A stretch of 64,000 nucleotides of DNA from an uncultured Lachnospiraceae bacterium. Lineage in GTDB: Bacteria > Bacillota > Clostridia > Lachnospirales > Lachnospiraceae. The translations under genes and the position numbers were made by a program. The stretch lies in contig CAJUNR010000013.1 of the NCBI GenBank assembly GCA_910587765.1, positions 1 to 64,000 of the forward strand. The letters run 5' to 3'. This document shows, piece after piece, positions 51,569 to 60,997 of the stretch (positions are counted from its first letter, which is position 1; each line of letters opens with the position of its first letter). The notes beneath the pieces are model-generated. The model saw only the letters and a list, made by a program, of their open reading frames with translations, had not been told where the DNA came from and did no database searches.

Positions 51569-52392
51569 ATTATGTCTATGCGGAAAATACCGCCTATGAG
51601 ATTCATGCCTTGAAGGATATCAACCTGGAGATTCCGGACGGACAGTTTATCGGCCTGATCGGTCATACCGGTTCCGGCAAATCCACGCTGGTGCAGCATC
51701 TGAACGGGCTGATCAAAGCCTCGAGCGGACGGATTTATTTTAACGGAAGAGACATTCATGGGGAGAATTTTTCCATGAAAGAGCTGCGGAGCAAAGTAGG
51801 ACTGGTTTTTCAGTATCCGGAGCATCAGCTTTTCGAGATCGACGTGCTGACGGACGTCTGTTTCGGACCGAAAAATCTGGGTTTTTCCCGAGAAGAGGCG
51901 GAAAAGAAAGCAAAAGCGGCTCTGCGGATGACGGGTATGGGCGAGGAGTATGACAAGAGTTCTCCCTTTGAGCTGTCCGGCGGGCAAAAACGCCGCGTGG
52001 CGATCGCCGGAGTGCTGGCCATGGAACCGGAGGTGCTGATTCTGGACGAACCTACGGCGGGGCTGGATCCCAAAGGCAGGGATGAGATTCTGGATCAGAT
52101 CGCGAAGCTCCAGAAGGAGCGCGGAATTACCGTCATACTGGTCTCCCACAGTATGGAGGATGTAGCCCGCTATGTAGACCGGATTATCGTCATGAATCAC
52201 GGCGAGGTGCGGTTTGACGGGATGCCGGGGGAAGTATTCCGCCATTACAGGGAGCTGGAAGAAATCGGTCTTGCCGCTCCGCAGATGACTTATCTGATGC
52301 ACGCGCTCAAAGAAAAGGGAGCCGACGTCGACACGGATGTGACGACGGTGGAAGAAGCGGCCGATGCGATCGAACGATGGCTGAAAGGATGA
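51544..52392 (+). CDS. ecfA2: ECF transporter ATPase A2
   Basis: 282 residues. Walker A GHTGSGKST, Q-loop VFQYPEHQLFE, signature LSGGQKRRVAIAG, Walker B LILDEPTAGLDPKG. Forms the heterodimer with EcfA1. Confidence 0.94.
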   Translation: MSIKVKDVNYVYAENTAYEIHALKDINLEIPDGQFIGLIGHTGSGKSTLVQHLNGLIKASSGRIYFNGRDIHGENFSMKELRSKVGLVFQYPEHQLFEIDVLTDVCFGPKNLGFSREEAEKKAKAALRMTGMGEEYDKSSPFELSGGQKRRVAIAGVLAMEPEVLILDEPTAGLDPKGRDEILDQIAKLQKERGITVILVSHSMEDVARYVDRIIVMNHGEVRFDGMPGEVFRHYRELEEIGLAAPQMTYLMHALKEKGADVDTDVTTVEEAADAIERWLKG

Positions 52393-52405
52393 CAGAGGTG
52401 ACGGT

Positions 52406-53233
52406 ATGATTCGAGATATAACACTGGGACAGTATTATCCGGCAAAGTCCATCATCCACCGGCTGGATCCGAGGGTAAAGCTGGTGACGACGATCCTTTT
52501 TATCATCTCTTTGTTTGTTGCAAAGGGATTTTGGGGATATGCCATGGCCACGGTATTTCTGGCCGCGGTTGTGAAAGCCTCAAAGGTGCCTTTCGGATAT
52601 ATCACCAAAGGCCTGAAGGCGATTGTGATGATTCTGCTGATCACGGTGTCCTTCAACCTGTTTCTGGTGGATGGAGATGTGGAACTGTGGCGGTTTGGTT
52701 TTCTGCGGATTACGGATAAGGGGATCCGGACGGCGGTCTATATGGCGGTGCGTCTGATTTATCTGATCATCGGCTCTTCCGTCATGACGCTGACGACGAC
52801 GCCCAACGATCTGACCGACGGTCTGGAGGCGCTGTTGGGACCGCTGAAAAGGCTCCGTGTGCCGGTCCACGAGATCGCCATGATGATGTCCATCGCGCTC
52901 CGTTTTATTCCCATTCTTCTGGAAGAGACGGATAAGATTATGAAAGCCCAGATTGCCCGCGGAGCGGACTTTGAGAGCGGCAATCTGATTCGGAAGGCAA
53001 AAGCCATGGTGCCCCTGCTGGTGCCGCTGTTCATCTCCGCCTTCCGCCGGGCCAACGATCTGGCCATGGCCATGGAGGCCCGCTGTTATCACGGAGGAGA
53101 CGGCAGGACCAGAATGAAACCGCTGCGCTATGTGAGCAGGGACAGGACCGCTTATGCGGCGGCCTGGGGATATCTGCTGCTGGTCATCGCCGTGACCTGG
53201 GCGGAGGGCTGGTACGGCGTCGCATTATTATAG
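52406..53233 (+). CDS. ecfT: ECF transporter transmembrane protein T
   Basis: 275 residues, 5-6 membrane segments. Coupling-helix motifs AQIARGAD and AMEARCYHGG (the two Ala-Arg-Gly/Cys motifs) contact the ATPases. No S-component gene is in this operon; thiT lies about 3.9 kb downstream. Confidence 0.94.
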   Translation: MIRDITLGQYYPAKSIIHRLDPRVKLVTTILFIISLFVAKGFWGYAMATVFLAAVVKASKVPFGYITKGLKAIVMILLITVSFNLFLVDGDVELWRFGFLRITDKGIRTAVYMAVRLIYLIIGSSVMTLTTTPNDLTDGLEALLGPLKRLRVPVHEIAMMMSIALRFIPILLEETDKIMKAQIARGADFESGNLIRKAKAMVPLLVPLFISAFRRANDLAMAMEARCYHGGDGRTRMKPLRYVSRDRTAYAAAWGYLLLVIAVTWAEGWYGVALL

Positions 53234-53237
53234 GGAA

Positions 53238-53275
53238 ACGCGGATAGGGAAGATGAATCTTCCCTGCTCGATTAG
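53238..53275 (+). repeat. relic of hairpin-repeat module b
   Basis: GATAGGGAAGATGAATCTTCCCTGCTCGATT-like sequence folds as AGGGAAGAT/ATCTTCCCT and matches module b of the repeats at 97 and 5947. It lies directly after the ecfT stop. Confidence 0.65.
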
Positions 53276-53287
53276 AAAGGACTGCTT

Positions 53288-54040
53288 ATGAAGCGCATCA
53301 AACTGGTAGTCGCCTATGACGGAACCGGTTACCGGGGATGGCAGATTCAGAAGAACGGAGAGACGATTGAGTCCGTATTGGACCGCGCGCTTACGGAACT
53401 TACCGGAGAAACCATTCATGTTATGGGCGCCAGCCGCACGGATTCCGGCGTACATGCCATGGGAAACGTGGCGGTTTTTGACACGCAGGCCAGAATGGCG
53501 GCGGATAAATTTTCCTATGCGCTGAACCAGCGGCTTCCGGAAGATATCCGAATCCAGAACTCCTGTGAAGTGCCTGCGGATTTCCATCCCCGTTATCAGA
53601 GAGCGGTGAAAACTTATGAATACCGGATTCTGAACCGGGAATTTCCTCTTCCGGCATATCGGCTGAATACTTATTTCTGTTACCGCAGTCTGGATACGGA
53701 ACGTATGCGTCAGGCCGCCGCGTATCTGCTGGGCGAGCATGATTTTCAAAGCTTCTGCGCCGCCGGTGCGCAGGTGAAGACGACGGTCCGTACGATCTGT
53801 GATCTCCAGATTGTGAAGGAGGGCGATCTGATCACAATTCGTATCACAGGCGACGGTTTTCTGTATAATATGGTCCGCATCATTGCCGGAACGCTCATAA
53901 AGATCGGCTCCGGCGAATGGCCTCCCGAATATATGAAAGAGATTCTGGAAGCGCGGGACCGCGCGAAGGCCGGCCCGACTGCGCCCGCCAAAGGACTGAC
54001 GCTGATGGAGATCCTCTTTCTGGGGGAAAAAGCACGGTAA
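53288..54040 (+). CDS. truA: tRNA pseudouridine(38-40) synthase TruA
   Basis: 250 residues. Catalytic Asp in GASRTDSGVHA; AYDGTGYRGWQ start and the GDGFLYNMVRIIAGTL block are typical. Modifies the anticodon arm of tRNAs. Confidence 0.95.
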   Translation: MKRIKLVVAYDGTGYRGWQIQKNGETIESVLDRALTELTGETIHVMGASRTDSGVHAMGNVAVFDTQARMAADKFSYALNQRLPEDIRIQNSCEVPADFHPRYQRAVKTYEYRILNREFPLPAYRLNTYFCYRSLDTERMRQAAAYLLGEHDFQSFCAAGAQVKTTVRTICDLQIVKEGDLITIRITGDGFLYNMVRIIAGTLIKIGSGEWPPEYMKEILEARDRAKAGPTAPAKGLTLMEILFLGEKAR

Positions 54041-54171
54041 ATCCCGCGAAAACCCCGTGAAAATTCGGGGAAAGAGCGCGAATGATGGAATTATGATGCA
54101 GTTTTGGGTTATAATAAGAAGCGAAAGGCAGCAAGGGAGAAAATAAGGCTGCCGGAATGAGGAGATATTAT

Positions 54172-55176
54172 ATGAGATACAGAGATCACGGACTGGCAAG
54201 AGGGCTCCGGCTGTTGCCTTTCCTGCTGGCGGTATGTCTGACAGGGTGCAGGGGTTCTTCCGCACAGGATACGGAACCGGCGGCGCCGGAGGAAGAGCAG
54301 CAGATTGAAGCGGGCGTGCTGCCTTCTGAAGTAGAAGCGGAGAAAAAGACGCCGGCGGACAAGGCAGACAAAGAAGACGGCGAAGATGCCGCTCCCGCAG
54401 AGGAAGAGCCTTCGGTGTCGGAGAACAGCGCAGGGAAGGAAACGAAGGAGAAGAAGACGCCCCCGGAAGGATGGGAGCTGAAGCTGGCCTCGGAGGACTG
54501 GGGGCTGTCATTCGGAGAATCCGGCACGCAGCCCACGGGCAACGCTTCCGCGGAGGACCTTGCCTGGTACGATGCGTACTATGTGGGCGATGACAGCGAG
54601 AAAGTCATTTATCTGACGTTCGACTGCGGTTATGAGAACGGAAACACAGAACCGATTCTGGATGCGCTGAAGAAACATGATGCCAAAGGAACGTTCTTTG
54701 TCGTGGGACATTTTCTGGAGACGGCGCCGGAAATGGTGAAGCGCATGGTGGAGGAAGGACATGCGGTGGGCAATCATACGTACCATCATCCGGACATGCC
54801 CAGCATCTCGGATCTGGACGCGTTTCAGAAGGAGCTGGACGGCGTGGCGGAACTGTTCAAGGAGATTACGGGCACGGAGCTTTCGCCCTACTACCGTCCG
54901 CCTCAGGGAAAGTGTAATGTGGAGAACCTGAAGATGGCGCAGGAGTTGGGATATGATACGGTTTTCTGGAGCCTTGCCCATGTGGACTGGAATCAGGACA
55001 GCCAGCCCAGCCATGAGGAGTCTTTCAGCAAGCTCACTTCACGGATTCATCCGGGCGCCGTGGTGCTTCTGCACAACACTTCCAGGACAAACGGAGAGAT
55101 TATGGATGAGCTTCTGACCAAATGGGAGGATATGGGATACAGCTTCCGGCCGCTGTCGGAGCTGACCGGAAGATAA
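54172..55176 (+). CDS. polysaccharide deacetylase lipoprotein, PdaA-like
   Basis: 334 residues. Signal sequence with lipobox LTGC (Cys about residue 25), then a Glu/Lys-rich linker of about 80 residues, then a NodB-homology domain: TFDCGYENGNT (catalytic Asp, metal Asp), HTYHHPDM (metal His pair), YYRPPQG and a C-terminal VVLLHN. Similar to delta-lactam-forming PdaA, acting on peptidoglycan outside the membrane, possibly for the spore cortex. ATG 54172 follows AGGAG by 7 bases. Confidence 0.87.
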   Translation: MRYRDHGLARGLRLLPFLLAVCLTGCRGSSAQDTEPAAPEEEQQIEAGVLPSEVEAEKKTPADKADKEDGEDAAPAEEEPSVSENSAGKETKEKKTPPEGWELKLASEDWGLSFGESGTQPTGNASAEDLAWYDAYYVGDDSEKVIYLTFDCGYENGNTEPILDALKKHDAKGTFFVVGHFLETAPEMVKRMVEEGHAVGNHTYHHPDMPSISDLDAFQKELDGVAELFKEITGTELSPYYRPPQGKCNVENLKMAQELGYDTVFWSLAHVDWNQDSQPSHEESFSKLTSRIHPGAVVLLHNTSRTNGEIMDELLTKWEDMGYSFRPLSELTGR

Positions 55177-55231
55177 AACAGCCGTATCCGGCGGCCGGAC
55201 TGCGGGATTACGGGTGGAAAAGGAGAACTTC

Positions 55232-56566
55232 ATGAGTAATCTCAGGCAGCAGGGCGATCTGACCTGCGGACCGATTACGGGAACGATGCTGCGGTTTGCA
55301 TTTCCAATGATCCTTGGAAACCTGCTGCAGCAACTGTATAATGTTGCGGATACTTTGATCGTGGGACAATGTATAGGAGCGGACGCGCTGGCTGCGGTCG
55401 GCTCCTCCTATACGCTTATGACGTTTCTCACGTCGATACTTCTCGGACTGTGCATGGGGAGCGGAGCGGTCTTCTCCATTCGCTGCGGGGAGAAAAATGA
55501 AGAGGGGTTAAGAGAGAGCATTTTCCACTCTTTTCTGATGATTGCGGTTCTGGCTGCCGTGCTGAACGTGTCGGTCTATCTGCTGACGGATCCGATTCTT
55601 TATTTCCTGCGGGTGCCGGAACGCATCTACGGCATGATGCGGGAATATCTGCGGATTATTTTTATGGGGATCCTGGCGACCTTTCTGTACAATTTTTATG
55701 CGTCTGTGCTCCGTGCGGCGGGAAATTCGGTGACGCCGCTTCTGTTTCTGGGCGTATGCGCGTTCCTGAACATTGTTCTGGACCTGCTTTTTGTGCTCCG
55801 TTTTCAGTGGGGAGTAGCCGGGGCGGCGGCTGCCACGGTGATCGCGCAGTTTATCTCGGGAGCGGGGCTTCTGATATATACATGGATGTTCTTTCCGCAG
55901 TACCGGATTTCCCCGGGGGAAGTACGGCTGAGAAAGCGCGTCTTTCTGGAAATCGGTCAGTTTTCCTTTCTGACCTGCCTGCAGCAGTCGGTTATGAACC
56001 TCGGGATTCTGATGGTGCAGGGACTGGTAAACAGCTTTGGAACCACGGTGATGGCGGCGTTTGCGGCGGCGGTGAAGATCGATTCCTTTGCCTATATGCC
56101 GGTGCAGGATTTCGGCAACGCGTTTTCCACCTTTACGGCGCAAAATTACGGGGCCGGGAAGACGGAGCGCATTAAGGCCGGAATCCGAAGCGCAGTGGCC
56201 TGTTCCGTCTTCTTCTGCGTGCTGATCAGTCTGGGGGTGTGGCTGTTCGCAAAGCCGCTGATGCTGCTCTTTGTAAAACCGTCGGAGACGGAGATCCTTG
56301 CCGTCGGTGTGCAGTATCTGCGGATAGAAGGCGCCTTTTACTGCGGAATCGGCTGCCTGTTTCTGCTCTACGGTTTCTACCGGGCGGTAGAGCGTCCGGG
56401 AATGTCGGTGGTGCTGACGGTGATCTCTCTGGGAACCCGCGTGGCGCTGGCCTATCTTCTGTCCGCCATACCGGCGGTGGGGGTTACGGGAATCTGGTGG
56501 TCCGTGCCCATCGGATGGTTCCTTGCGGACGCGGCGGGGTTCTGGTATTACAGGAAGCGAATGTGA
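55232..56566 (+). CDS. MATE family efflux transporter
   Basis: 444 residues, 12 hydrophobic segments; TGTMLRFAFPMILGNLLQQLYNVADTLIVG is the MATE/DinF-type start. Expected to export drugs or metabolites using a Na+ or H+ gradient. ATG 55232 has AAAAGGAG upstream; GTG 55214 is an in-frame alternative. Confidence 0.9.
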   Translation: MSNLRQQGDLTCGPITGTMLRFAFPMILGNLLQQLYNVADTLIVGQCIGADALAAVGSSYTLMTFLTSILLGLCMGSGAVFSIRCGEKNEEGLRESIFHSFLMIAVLAAVLNVSVYLLTDPILYFLRVPERIYGMMREYLRIIFMGILATFLYNFYASVLRAAGNSVTPLLFLGVCAFLNIVLDLLFVLRFQWGVAGAAAATVIAQFISGAGLLIYTWMFFPQYRISPGEVRLRKRVFLEIGQFSFLTCLQQSVMNLGILMVQGLVNSFGTTVMAAFAAAVKIDSFAYMPVQDFGNAFSTFTAQNYGAGKTERIKAGIRSAVACSVFFCVLISLGVWLFAKPLMLLFVKPSETEILAVGVQYLRIEGAFYCGIGCLFLLYGFYRAVERPGMSVVLTVISLGTRVALAYLLSAIPAVGVTGIWWSVPIGWFLADAAGFWYYRKRM

Positions 56567-56586
56567 CAGGAGGGGCGGTTCCGGAA

Positions 56587-56615
56587 ACATATTGGAGCGA
56601 TGACCTGCATAAACT
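56587..56615 (+). promoter_or_regulatory. sigma-E-like promoter of spoIIID
   Basis: ACATATT, 14-bp spacing, CATAAACT resembles the sigma-E consensus; 30 bases upstream of the GTG start. spoIIID is sigma-E dependent in Bacillus. Confidence 0.5.
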
Positions 56616-56644
56616 GTAAAAACAGTTCATTCAGGGGATATTCG

Positions 56645-56902
56645 GTGAAAGATTATATTTCGGAAAGAGCCGTCAGGATCGCAAATTATATCATACAGAA
56701 CAATGCCACCGTCCGGCAGACTGCCCAGAGCTTTGGAGTGAGCAAATCGACGGTACATAAAGATGTGGCGGAACGGCTGCTCTACATCAACCCTCGTCTG
56801 GCGGCGGAGGCAAGAAAGGTGCTGGATGTGAATAAATCAGAGAGGCATATACGCGGAGGGCTTGCGACGAGGGAGAAATACCTGCATCAGCATCAGCAAT
56901 GA
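56645..56902 (+). CDS. spoIIID: sporulation transcriptional regulator SpoIIID
   Basis: 85 residues from GTG 56645. KDYISERAVRIANYIIQNNA with the helix-turn-helix TVRQTAQSFGVSKSTVHKDV and a C-terminal basic tail. Mother-cell regulator acting after sigma-E. AGGGGA serves as ribosome site. It shows that the organism belongs to an endospore-forming lineage. Confidence 0.95.
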   Translation: MKDYISERAVRIANYIIQNNATVRQTAQSFGVSKSTVHKDVAERLLYINPRLAAEARKVLDVNKSERHIRGGLATREKYLHQHQQ

Positions 56903-56953
56903 GCGCAGAGGGCATGGGGACTGCGGAAAATGCGCGGAAAATGAACGGAAGAC

Positions 56954-56982
56954 TTGACACGGACTGGTTTTTTATTTATTAT
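56954..56982 (+). promoter_or_regulatory. promoter of the TPP riboswitch-thiT unit
   Basis: TTGACA, 17-bp spacing, TATTAT, just upstream of the riboswitch. Confidence 0.7.
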
Positions 56983-57007
56983 GATAGGTAGAACTACATA
57001 AGATTGA

Positions 57008-57154
57008 TGACAAGGGAGCTTGCATGGAAGCGGGCTGAGAGTGGGCTGATACCGCCCTGACCTATAACCTGATTTGGATAATGCCAACGTAGGGATGCGT
57101 TATAAGAGATTTTAATCTCCTTTGTCTTCGATCGAAGATAAAGGAGGTTTTTTT
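57008..57154 (+). promoter_or_regulatory. TPP riboswitch with terminator expression platform
   Basis: The aptamer (about 57008-57101) has the THI-box elements GGGAGC, GGGCTGAGAGTGGGC, ACCGCCCTGACC, CCTGATTTGGATAATGCC and GTAGGGATG. The expression platform is a hairpin at 57117-57146 (CTCCTTT.TCTTCG/CGAAGA.AAAGGAG) with TTTTTTT after it; its right arm is the AAAGGAGG ribosome site of thiT. GAGAT/ATCTC (57106-57119) can form an alternative pairing. Confidence 0.93.
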
Positions 57155-57820
57155 ATGTTTCAGTATCTGGTAAATGCAGAAGGCGGGCTGACGACGGGCG
57201 GCTATGCGGTCTGTATCGCGGCGGGCGTGCTTCTGTTTCTGCTGGCGATCTTTTTTGCGGGAAAAAATTCCGGGAAGAGCAGGGCGTCTACAAAGCAATT
57301 GATCTTCTGCGCAGCTTCGATGGCGCTTGCTTTTGTGACTTCGTATATCAAGATTTTCGAGATGCCCTGGGGAGGAAGCGTGACGCTTTGCAGCATGCTC
57401 TTTATCGTCATGGCGGCCAACTGGTACGGGGTGAGGACCGGGGTGCTGGTAGGGCTTGCCTACGGGATTCTGCAGTTTATTCAGGAACCTTATGTGCTCT
57501 CGCTCTTTCAGGTGTGCTGCGACTATGTTCTGGCCTTTGCAGCGCTCGGAGTGGCCGGTTTTTTCTCCAGAAGCCCGCGCGGACTGGTGAAGGGGTATAT
57601 CGCGGCTGTGCTCGCGCGGGGAGCGTTTCATGCGCTGGGCGGCTATCTGTACTGGATGAGCTATATGCCGGACAATTTTCCGCAGGCTCTGAAAAGCGTG
57701 TATCCTATCGTATATAATTACAGTTTTCTGCTGGCGGAGGCGCTGATTACGGCGGCGGTGATCTCTGTGCCCGCGGTAGCGTCGGCGCTCAGTCAGGTGA
57801 AACGGACAGCGGTCTCATAA
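57155..57820 (+). CDS. thiT: thiamine ECF S-component ThiT
   Basis: 221 residues, six hydrophobic segments, with the ThiT-type substrate region (TSYIKIFEMPWGGSVTLCSML, and GVRTGVLVGLAYGILQF). It binds thiamine and docks on the EcfA1A2T module encoded at 50.7-53.2 kb. Controlled by the TPP riboswitch. Longer than usual at the N-terminus by one hydrophobic stretch. Confidence 0.94.
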   Translation: MFQYLVNAEGGLTTGGYAVCIAAGVLLFLLAIFFAGKNSGKSRASTKQLIFCAASMALAFVTSYIKIFEMPWGGSVTLCSMLFIVMAANWYGVRTGVLVGLAYGILQFIQEPYVLSLFQVCCDYVLAFAALGVAGFFSRSPRGLVKGYIAAVLARGAFHALGGYLYWMSYMPDNFPQALKSVYPIVYNYSFLLAEALITAAVISVPAVASALSQVKRTAVS

Positions 57821-57949
57821 GCGCAGGCGGTACGGGTCTCCGACCTGCTGCCGCAGGCGATTCTATATGACCGGATGCGGTGACCATTCAAACGTTATCG
57901 GAACGGCTGGTGCGGCGGAGATTTTGCGGAGGATTCTCCGTATTAGTTC

Positions 57950-57978
57950 TTGCCAGAAAATGATACATCACGTATAAT
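57950..57978 (+). promoter_or_regulatory. guaA promoter
   Basis: TTGCCA, 17-bp spacing, TATAAT; 31 bases before the TTG start. No purine riboswitch is seen in the 190-bp gap after thiT, which holds only a short CGGAG/CTCCG hairpin. Confidence 0.7.
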
Positions 57979-58009
57979 ATTTTCAATAGATACCGAGGAG
58001 GAAGACGGT

Positions 58010-59551
58010 TTGGCAAGAGAAATGGTCATCGTACTGGATTTTGGCGGACAGTATAATCAACTGATTGCGCGCAGAGTCCGAGAATGTAATGTTTATTGTG
58101 AAGTACATCCATACACGTTAAGCCTTGAAAAGATAAAGGAGATGAATCCGAAGGGGATTATCTTCACAGGCGGCCCCAACAGCGTCTATGACGAGGCTTC
58201 GCCTTATTATCGGAAGGAAATCTTTGAGATTGGTATCCCGATCCTGGGGATCTGCTACGGTTCACAGCTGATCGCCTGGAGTCTGGGCGGAAAGGTGGAA
58301 ACGGCGCCAGTCAGCGAGTATGGGCATACAAAAGTGGAAGTAGACAAGTCATCCGTTCTTTTTAAAGATGTGGAATTTTCCACGGTGGCATGGATGAGTC
58401 ATACAGATTATATCGCACAGGTTCCGGAAGGGTTTCGGGTGACGGCCCATACGCCGGTCTGCCCGGTGGCGGCTATGGAGTGTCCGGAGAGGAAGATCTA
58501 CGCGACGCAGTTTCATCCGGAGGTCATGCACACAAAGGAGGGGCATAAGATGTTCCGGAGATTTGTGTATGATGTATGCGGATGTGCGGGAGACTGGCAG
58601 ATGGGTTCTTTCGTGGAGGAGACAATCCGGCAGATCCGGGAGAAGGTAGGAAACAGAAAAGTGCTCTGCGCCCTGTCGGGGGGGGTGGATTCTTCCGTGG
58701 CGGCCGTTCTTCTGTCCAAAGCCATCGGAAAGCAGCTCACCTGTGTCTTCGTGGATCACGGGCTTCTGCGCAAAAACGAAGGGGACGAGGTGGAAGCGGT
58801 CTTCGGCCCTCAGGGAGCGTATGAATTGAACTTTATTCGTGTAAACGCCCGGCAGAGATATTATGAGAAGCTGAAGGGAGTTACGGAACCGGAGCAGAAG
58901 AGGAAGATCATCGGCGAAGAGTTTATCCGCGTCTTCGAGGAGGAGGCGAAGAAGATCGGCGCCGTGGACTTTCTGGTGCAGGGAACTATTTACCCGGATG
59001 TGATCGAGTCGGGGCTGGGGAAGTCCGCCGTGATCAAATCCCATCACAATGTCGGCGGTCTTCCGGATGTGGTGGATTTTAAGGAGATCATCGAGCCGCT
59101 GCGGATGCTGTTCAAGGATGAGGTGAGAAAGGCCGGACTGGAGCTCGGCATTCCGGAATATCTGGTCTATCGTCAGCCGTTCCCGGGACCGGGGCTCGGC
59201 ATCCGGATTATCGGGGAAGTGACGGAGGAAAAGATCCGCATCGTCCAGGACGCAGACGCCATCTACCGCGAGGAGATTGCAAAAGCCGGTCTGGACAAAG
59301 GGCTGGGGCAGTATTTTGCAGGACTTACGAATATGCGTTCCGTCGGGGTTATGGGGGATTTTCGGACCTATGACTATGCTGTGGCGCTGAGAGCCGTGAA
59401 CACCAGTGATTTCATGACCGCGGAGTGCGCAGAGCTTCCGTACGAGGTGCTGTTCAAGGTGACAAGCCGGATTATCAACGAAGTGAAGGGAGTGAACCGG
59501 GTGGTGTATGATCTGACGAGTAAGCCGCCGGGGACGATTGAGTTCGAGTAA
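58010..59551 (+). CDS. guaA: GMP synthase (glutamine-hydrolysing)
   Basis: 513 residues from TTG 58010, chosen because AGGAGGA is 7 bases upstream. The N-terminal class I amidotransferase has Cys in ILGICYGSQ and His-Glu in QFHPEV; the ATP pyrophosphatase P-loop is LSGGVDSSV; the C-terminal dimer domain ends DLTSKPPGTIEFE. Converts XMP to GMP. Its 3' end is a known integration hotspot, and an integrase gene lies just beyond. Confidence 0.95.
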   Translation: MAREMVIVLDFGGQYNQLIARRVRECNVYCEVHPYTLSLEKIKEMNPKGIIFTGGPNSVYDEASPYYRKEIFEIGIPILGICYGSQLIAWSLGGKVETAPVSEYGHTKVEVDKSSVLFKDVEFSTVAWMSHTDYIAQVPEGFRVTAHTPVCPVAAMECPERKIYATQFHPEVMHTKEGHKMFRRFVYDVCGCAGDWQMGSFVEETIRQIREKVGNRKVLCALSGGVDSSVAAVLLSKAIGKQLTCVFVDHGLLRKNEGDEVEAVFGPQGAYELNFIRVNARQRYYEKLKGVTEPEQKRKIIGEEFIRVFEEEAKKIGAVDFLVQGTIYPDVIESGLGKSAVIKSHHNVGGLPDVVDFKEIIEPLRMLFKDEVRKAGLELGIPEYLVYRQPFPGPGLGIRIIGEVTEEKIRIVQDADAIYREEIAKAGLDKGLGQYFAGLTNMRSVGVMGDFRTYDYAVALRAVNTSDFMTAECAELPYEVLFKVTSRIINEVKGVNRVVYDLTSKPPGTIEFE

Positions 59552-59557
59552 AGAAAA

Positions 59558-59606
59558 AAGAGCCGATAAACCTTGAATTTACAAGGAAAATCGGCTCTTT
59601 ATTTTG
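59558..59606 (+). terminator. guaA terminator
   Basis: AAGAGCCGAT/ATCGGCTCTT plus inner CCTTG/CAAGG stem, then TTATTTTG. Confidence 0.85.
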
Positions 59607-59627
59607 TTCTGCGGTACTAAAATGGTA

Positions 59628-60698
59628 CTATTTTAGCTGCTGGAGCTTTTCGGCCACTTCATCCCGCTTATGCGGGAACAGGTGTGAGTAAGTGTTCAGT
59701 GTGGTCTCCACCTTCTCATGGCCCAGCCGGTCAGCGATGGCCAGAGGGGAGAAGCCCAGCTCGATCAGAAGACTGGCAAGAGAGTGCCGGATATCATGCA
59801 GGCGGATACGCTTCACTTCTCCGTCTTTAGTTCCCCGCACCATCTCATGTTCAAAAAAGGACTTGGTGCAGGGAAATATGCGGTCATGCTTATGGAGCCC
59901 GTAGAGCCGCCCTGTATAGGCTTTCAGCTCGTCCCGAAGAAACTCCGGTATAGATACCGTGCGGATGCTCTTCGGTGTCTTGGGAGGCGTCACAACGTCC
60001 CTTCCGCCTATGTGCTGATAGGATTTGCTGATGTTCAGCGTGCATTCCTCAAAGTCGATATCGACATATTCCAGGGCGAGAAGTTCGCCTATACGCAGGC
60101 CGGTATAATACAGAATCAGGAACCCGGCCCGTGCCTGTGGCTTATCCGATACTTTTTCAAGGAACTGTTTAAACTCTTCCGTCGTCCAGAACTGCATCTC
60201 GTCGGCGTGGCTTTTGCCGATGCTCCCGGCCTTCCTGCAGGGGTTCTCTTTCAGATTGTAGTACCGGACTGCATAATTCAGGATGGCGGTGAGCTGGTTG
60301 TTGATCGTCTTCAGATAGGTTTCCGAATATGGTTTCCCGTTCTCGTCCTGGTAGGAGATCAGGCCGTTCTGCCACTTCCGGATGTGGGCGGGTGTGATCT
60401 GGGAGACCGGGAGCTTTCCGAAGAAGGGAAGCAGCTTTTTGCTGATGACGTACTGTTTCTGCACAAAGGTATGCTCCCGGAGCCGGTGCTTCATGTCCTC
60501 ATTGTAAATCTGTACAAAGTTCTCAAAGGTCATGGACAGATCGGCCTGCTGAGTCTCCAGAAAGTTCCGCTCCCACTCTTTGGCGTCTCTCTGCAGCTTA
60601 GAGCCCCGCTTTTTCTTCTGCTTTCTGGTCCCGGTGTAATCGGTATAATAGTATTTGCAGTACCATGATTTGGTTTTTTCGTCATAGTAAGACGGCAT
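59628..60698 (-). CDS. tyrosine recombinase/phage-type integrase
   Basis: 356 residues. N-terminal arm-binding region (YYDEKTKSWYCKYYY), SAM-like core-binding domain, and catalytic residues Arg in YTGLRIGELLAL, His-x-x-Arg in HDIRHS, His and Tyr in LGHEKVETTLNTYSHLF: the full R-H-R-H-Y set, so probably active. Lies 76 bases past guaA pointing toward it, the usual layout for elements inserted at guaA. Confidence 0.93.
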   Translation of the reverse strand: MPSYYDEKTKSWYCKYYYTDYTGTRKQKKKRGSKLQRDAKEWERNFLETQQADLSMTFENFVQIYNEDMKHRLREHTFVQKQYVISKKLLPFFGKLPVSQITPAHIRKWQNGLISYQDENGKPYSETYLKTINNQLTAILNYAVRYYNLKENPCRKAGSIGKSHADEMQFWTTEEFKQFLEKVSDKPQARAGFLILYYTGLRIGELLALEYVDIDFEECTLNISKSYQHIGGRDVVTPPKTPKSIRTVSIPEFLRDELKAYTGRLYGLHKHDRIFPCTKSFFEHEMVRGTKDGEVKRIRLHDIRHSLASLLIELGFSPLAIADRLGHEKVETTLNTYSHLFPHKRDEVAEKLQQLK

Positions 60699-60841
60699 AA
60701 AAATCAGTCCTTTCTTAAAAATGAGTGCATTTCATAAGGGACTGTGGTATACTGTCTGTGGGTGCATACTGTACAGTCCTTTGTGCGGTGTTGCGGCCGC
60801 TCCGGTGTTGGCGCGTCGGGGCGGTCTTTTAAATTTGTGGT

Positions 60842-60997
60842 TGAAAAATCTGCATATATATCATATAATATGCTTAACAGGACAGCCGGAAGGTGAGTTG
60901 CGGTCACCCGTCCCGGCGAATGATTAAGTTAGACCCATAGAAATAGTCGTCCAGTCATTGCCAGTGAGCGGGACGGCTATTTCTTATTTTTCAGATT
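60842..60997 (+). ncRNA. candidate antisense RNA opposite the holin-like toxin
   Basis: Promoter TTGAAA (60841-60846), 17-bp spacing, TATAAT (60864-60869). The transcript would run through a 13-bp hairpin GAAATAGTCGTCC/GGACGGCTATTTC (60948-60990) followed by TTATTTTT, and would be complementary to the 3' part of the toxin mRNA. Its first 27 bases are nearly identical to the 5' end of the opposite-strand transcript. Confidence 0.45.

Noticed and set aside
57821..58009. Purine riboswitch before guaA
   Set aside because: The conserved three-way junction words are not seen; only a short hairpin and a consensus promoter are present.
60704..60907. 67-codon minus-strand ORF upstream of the integrase
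   Set aside because: No ribosome site, low-complexity composition and overlap with the candidate antisense promoter.
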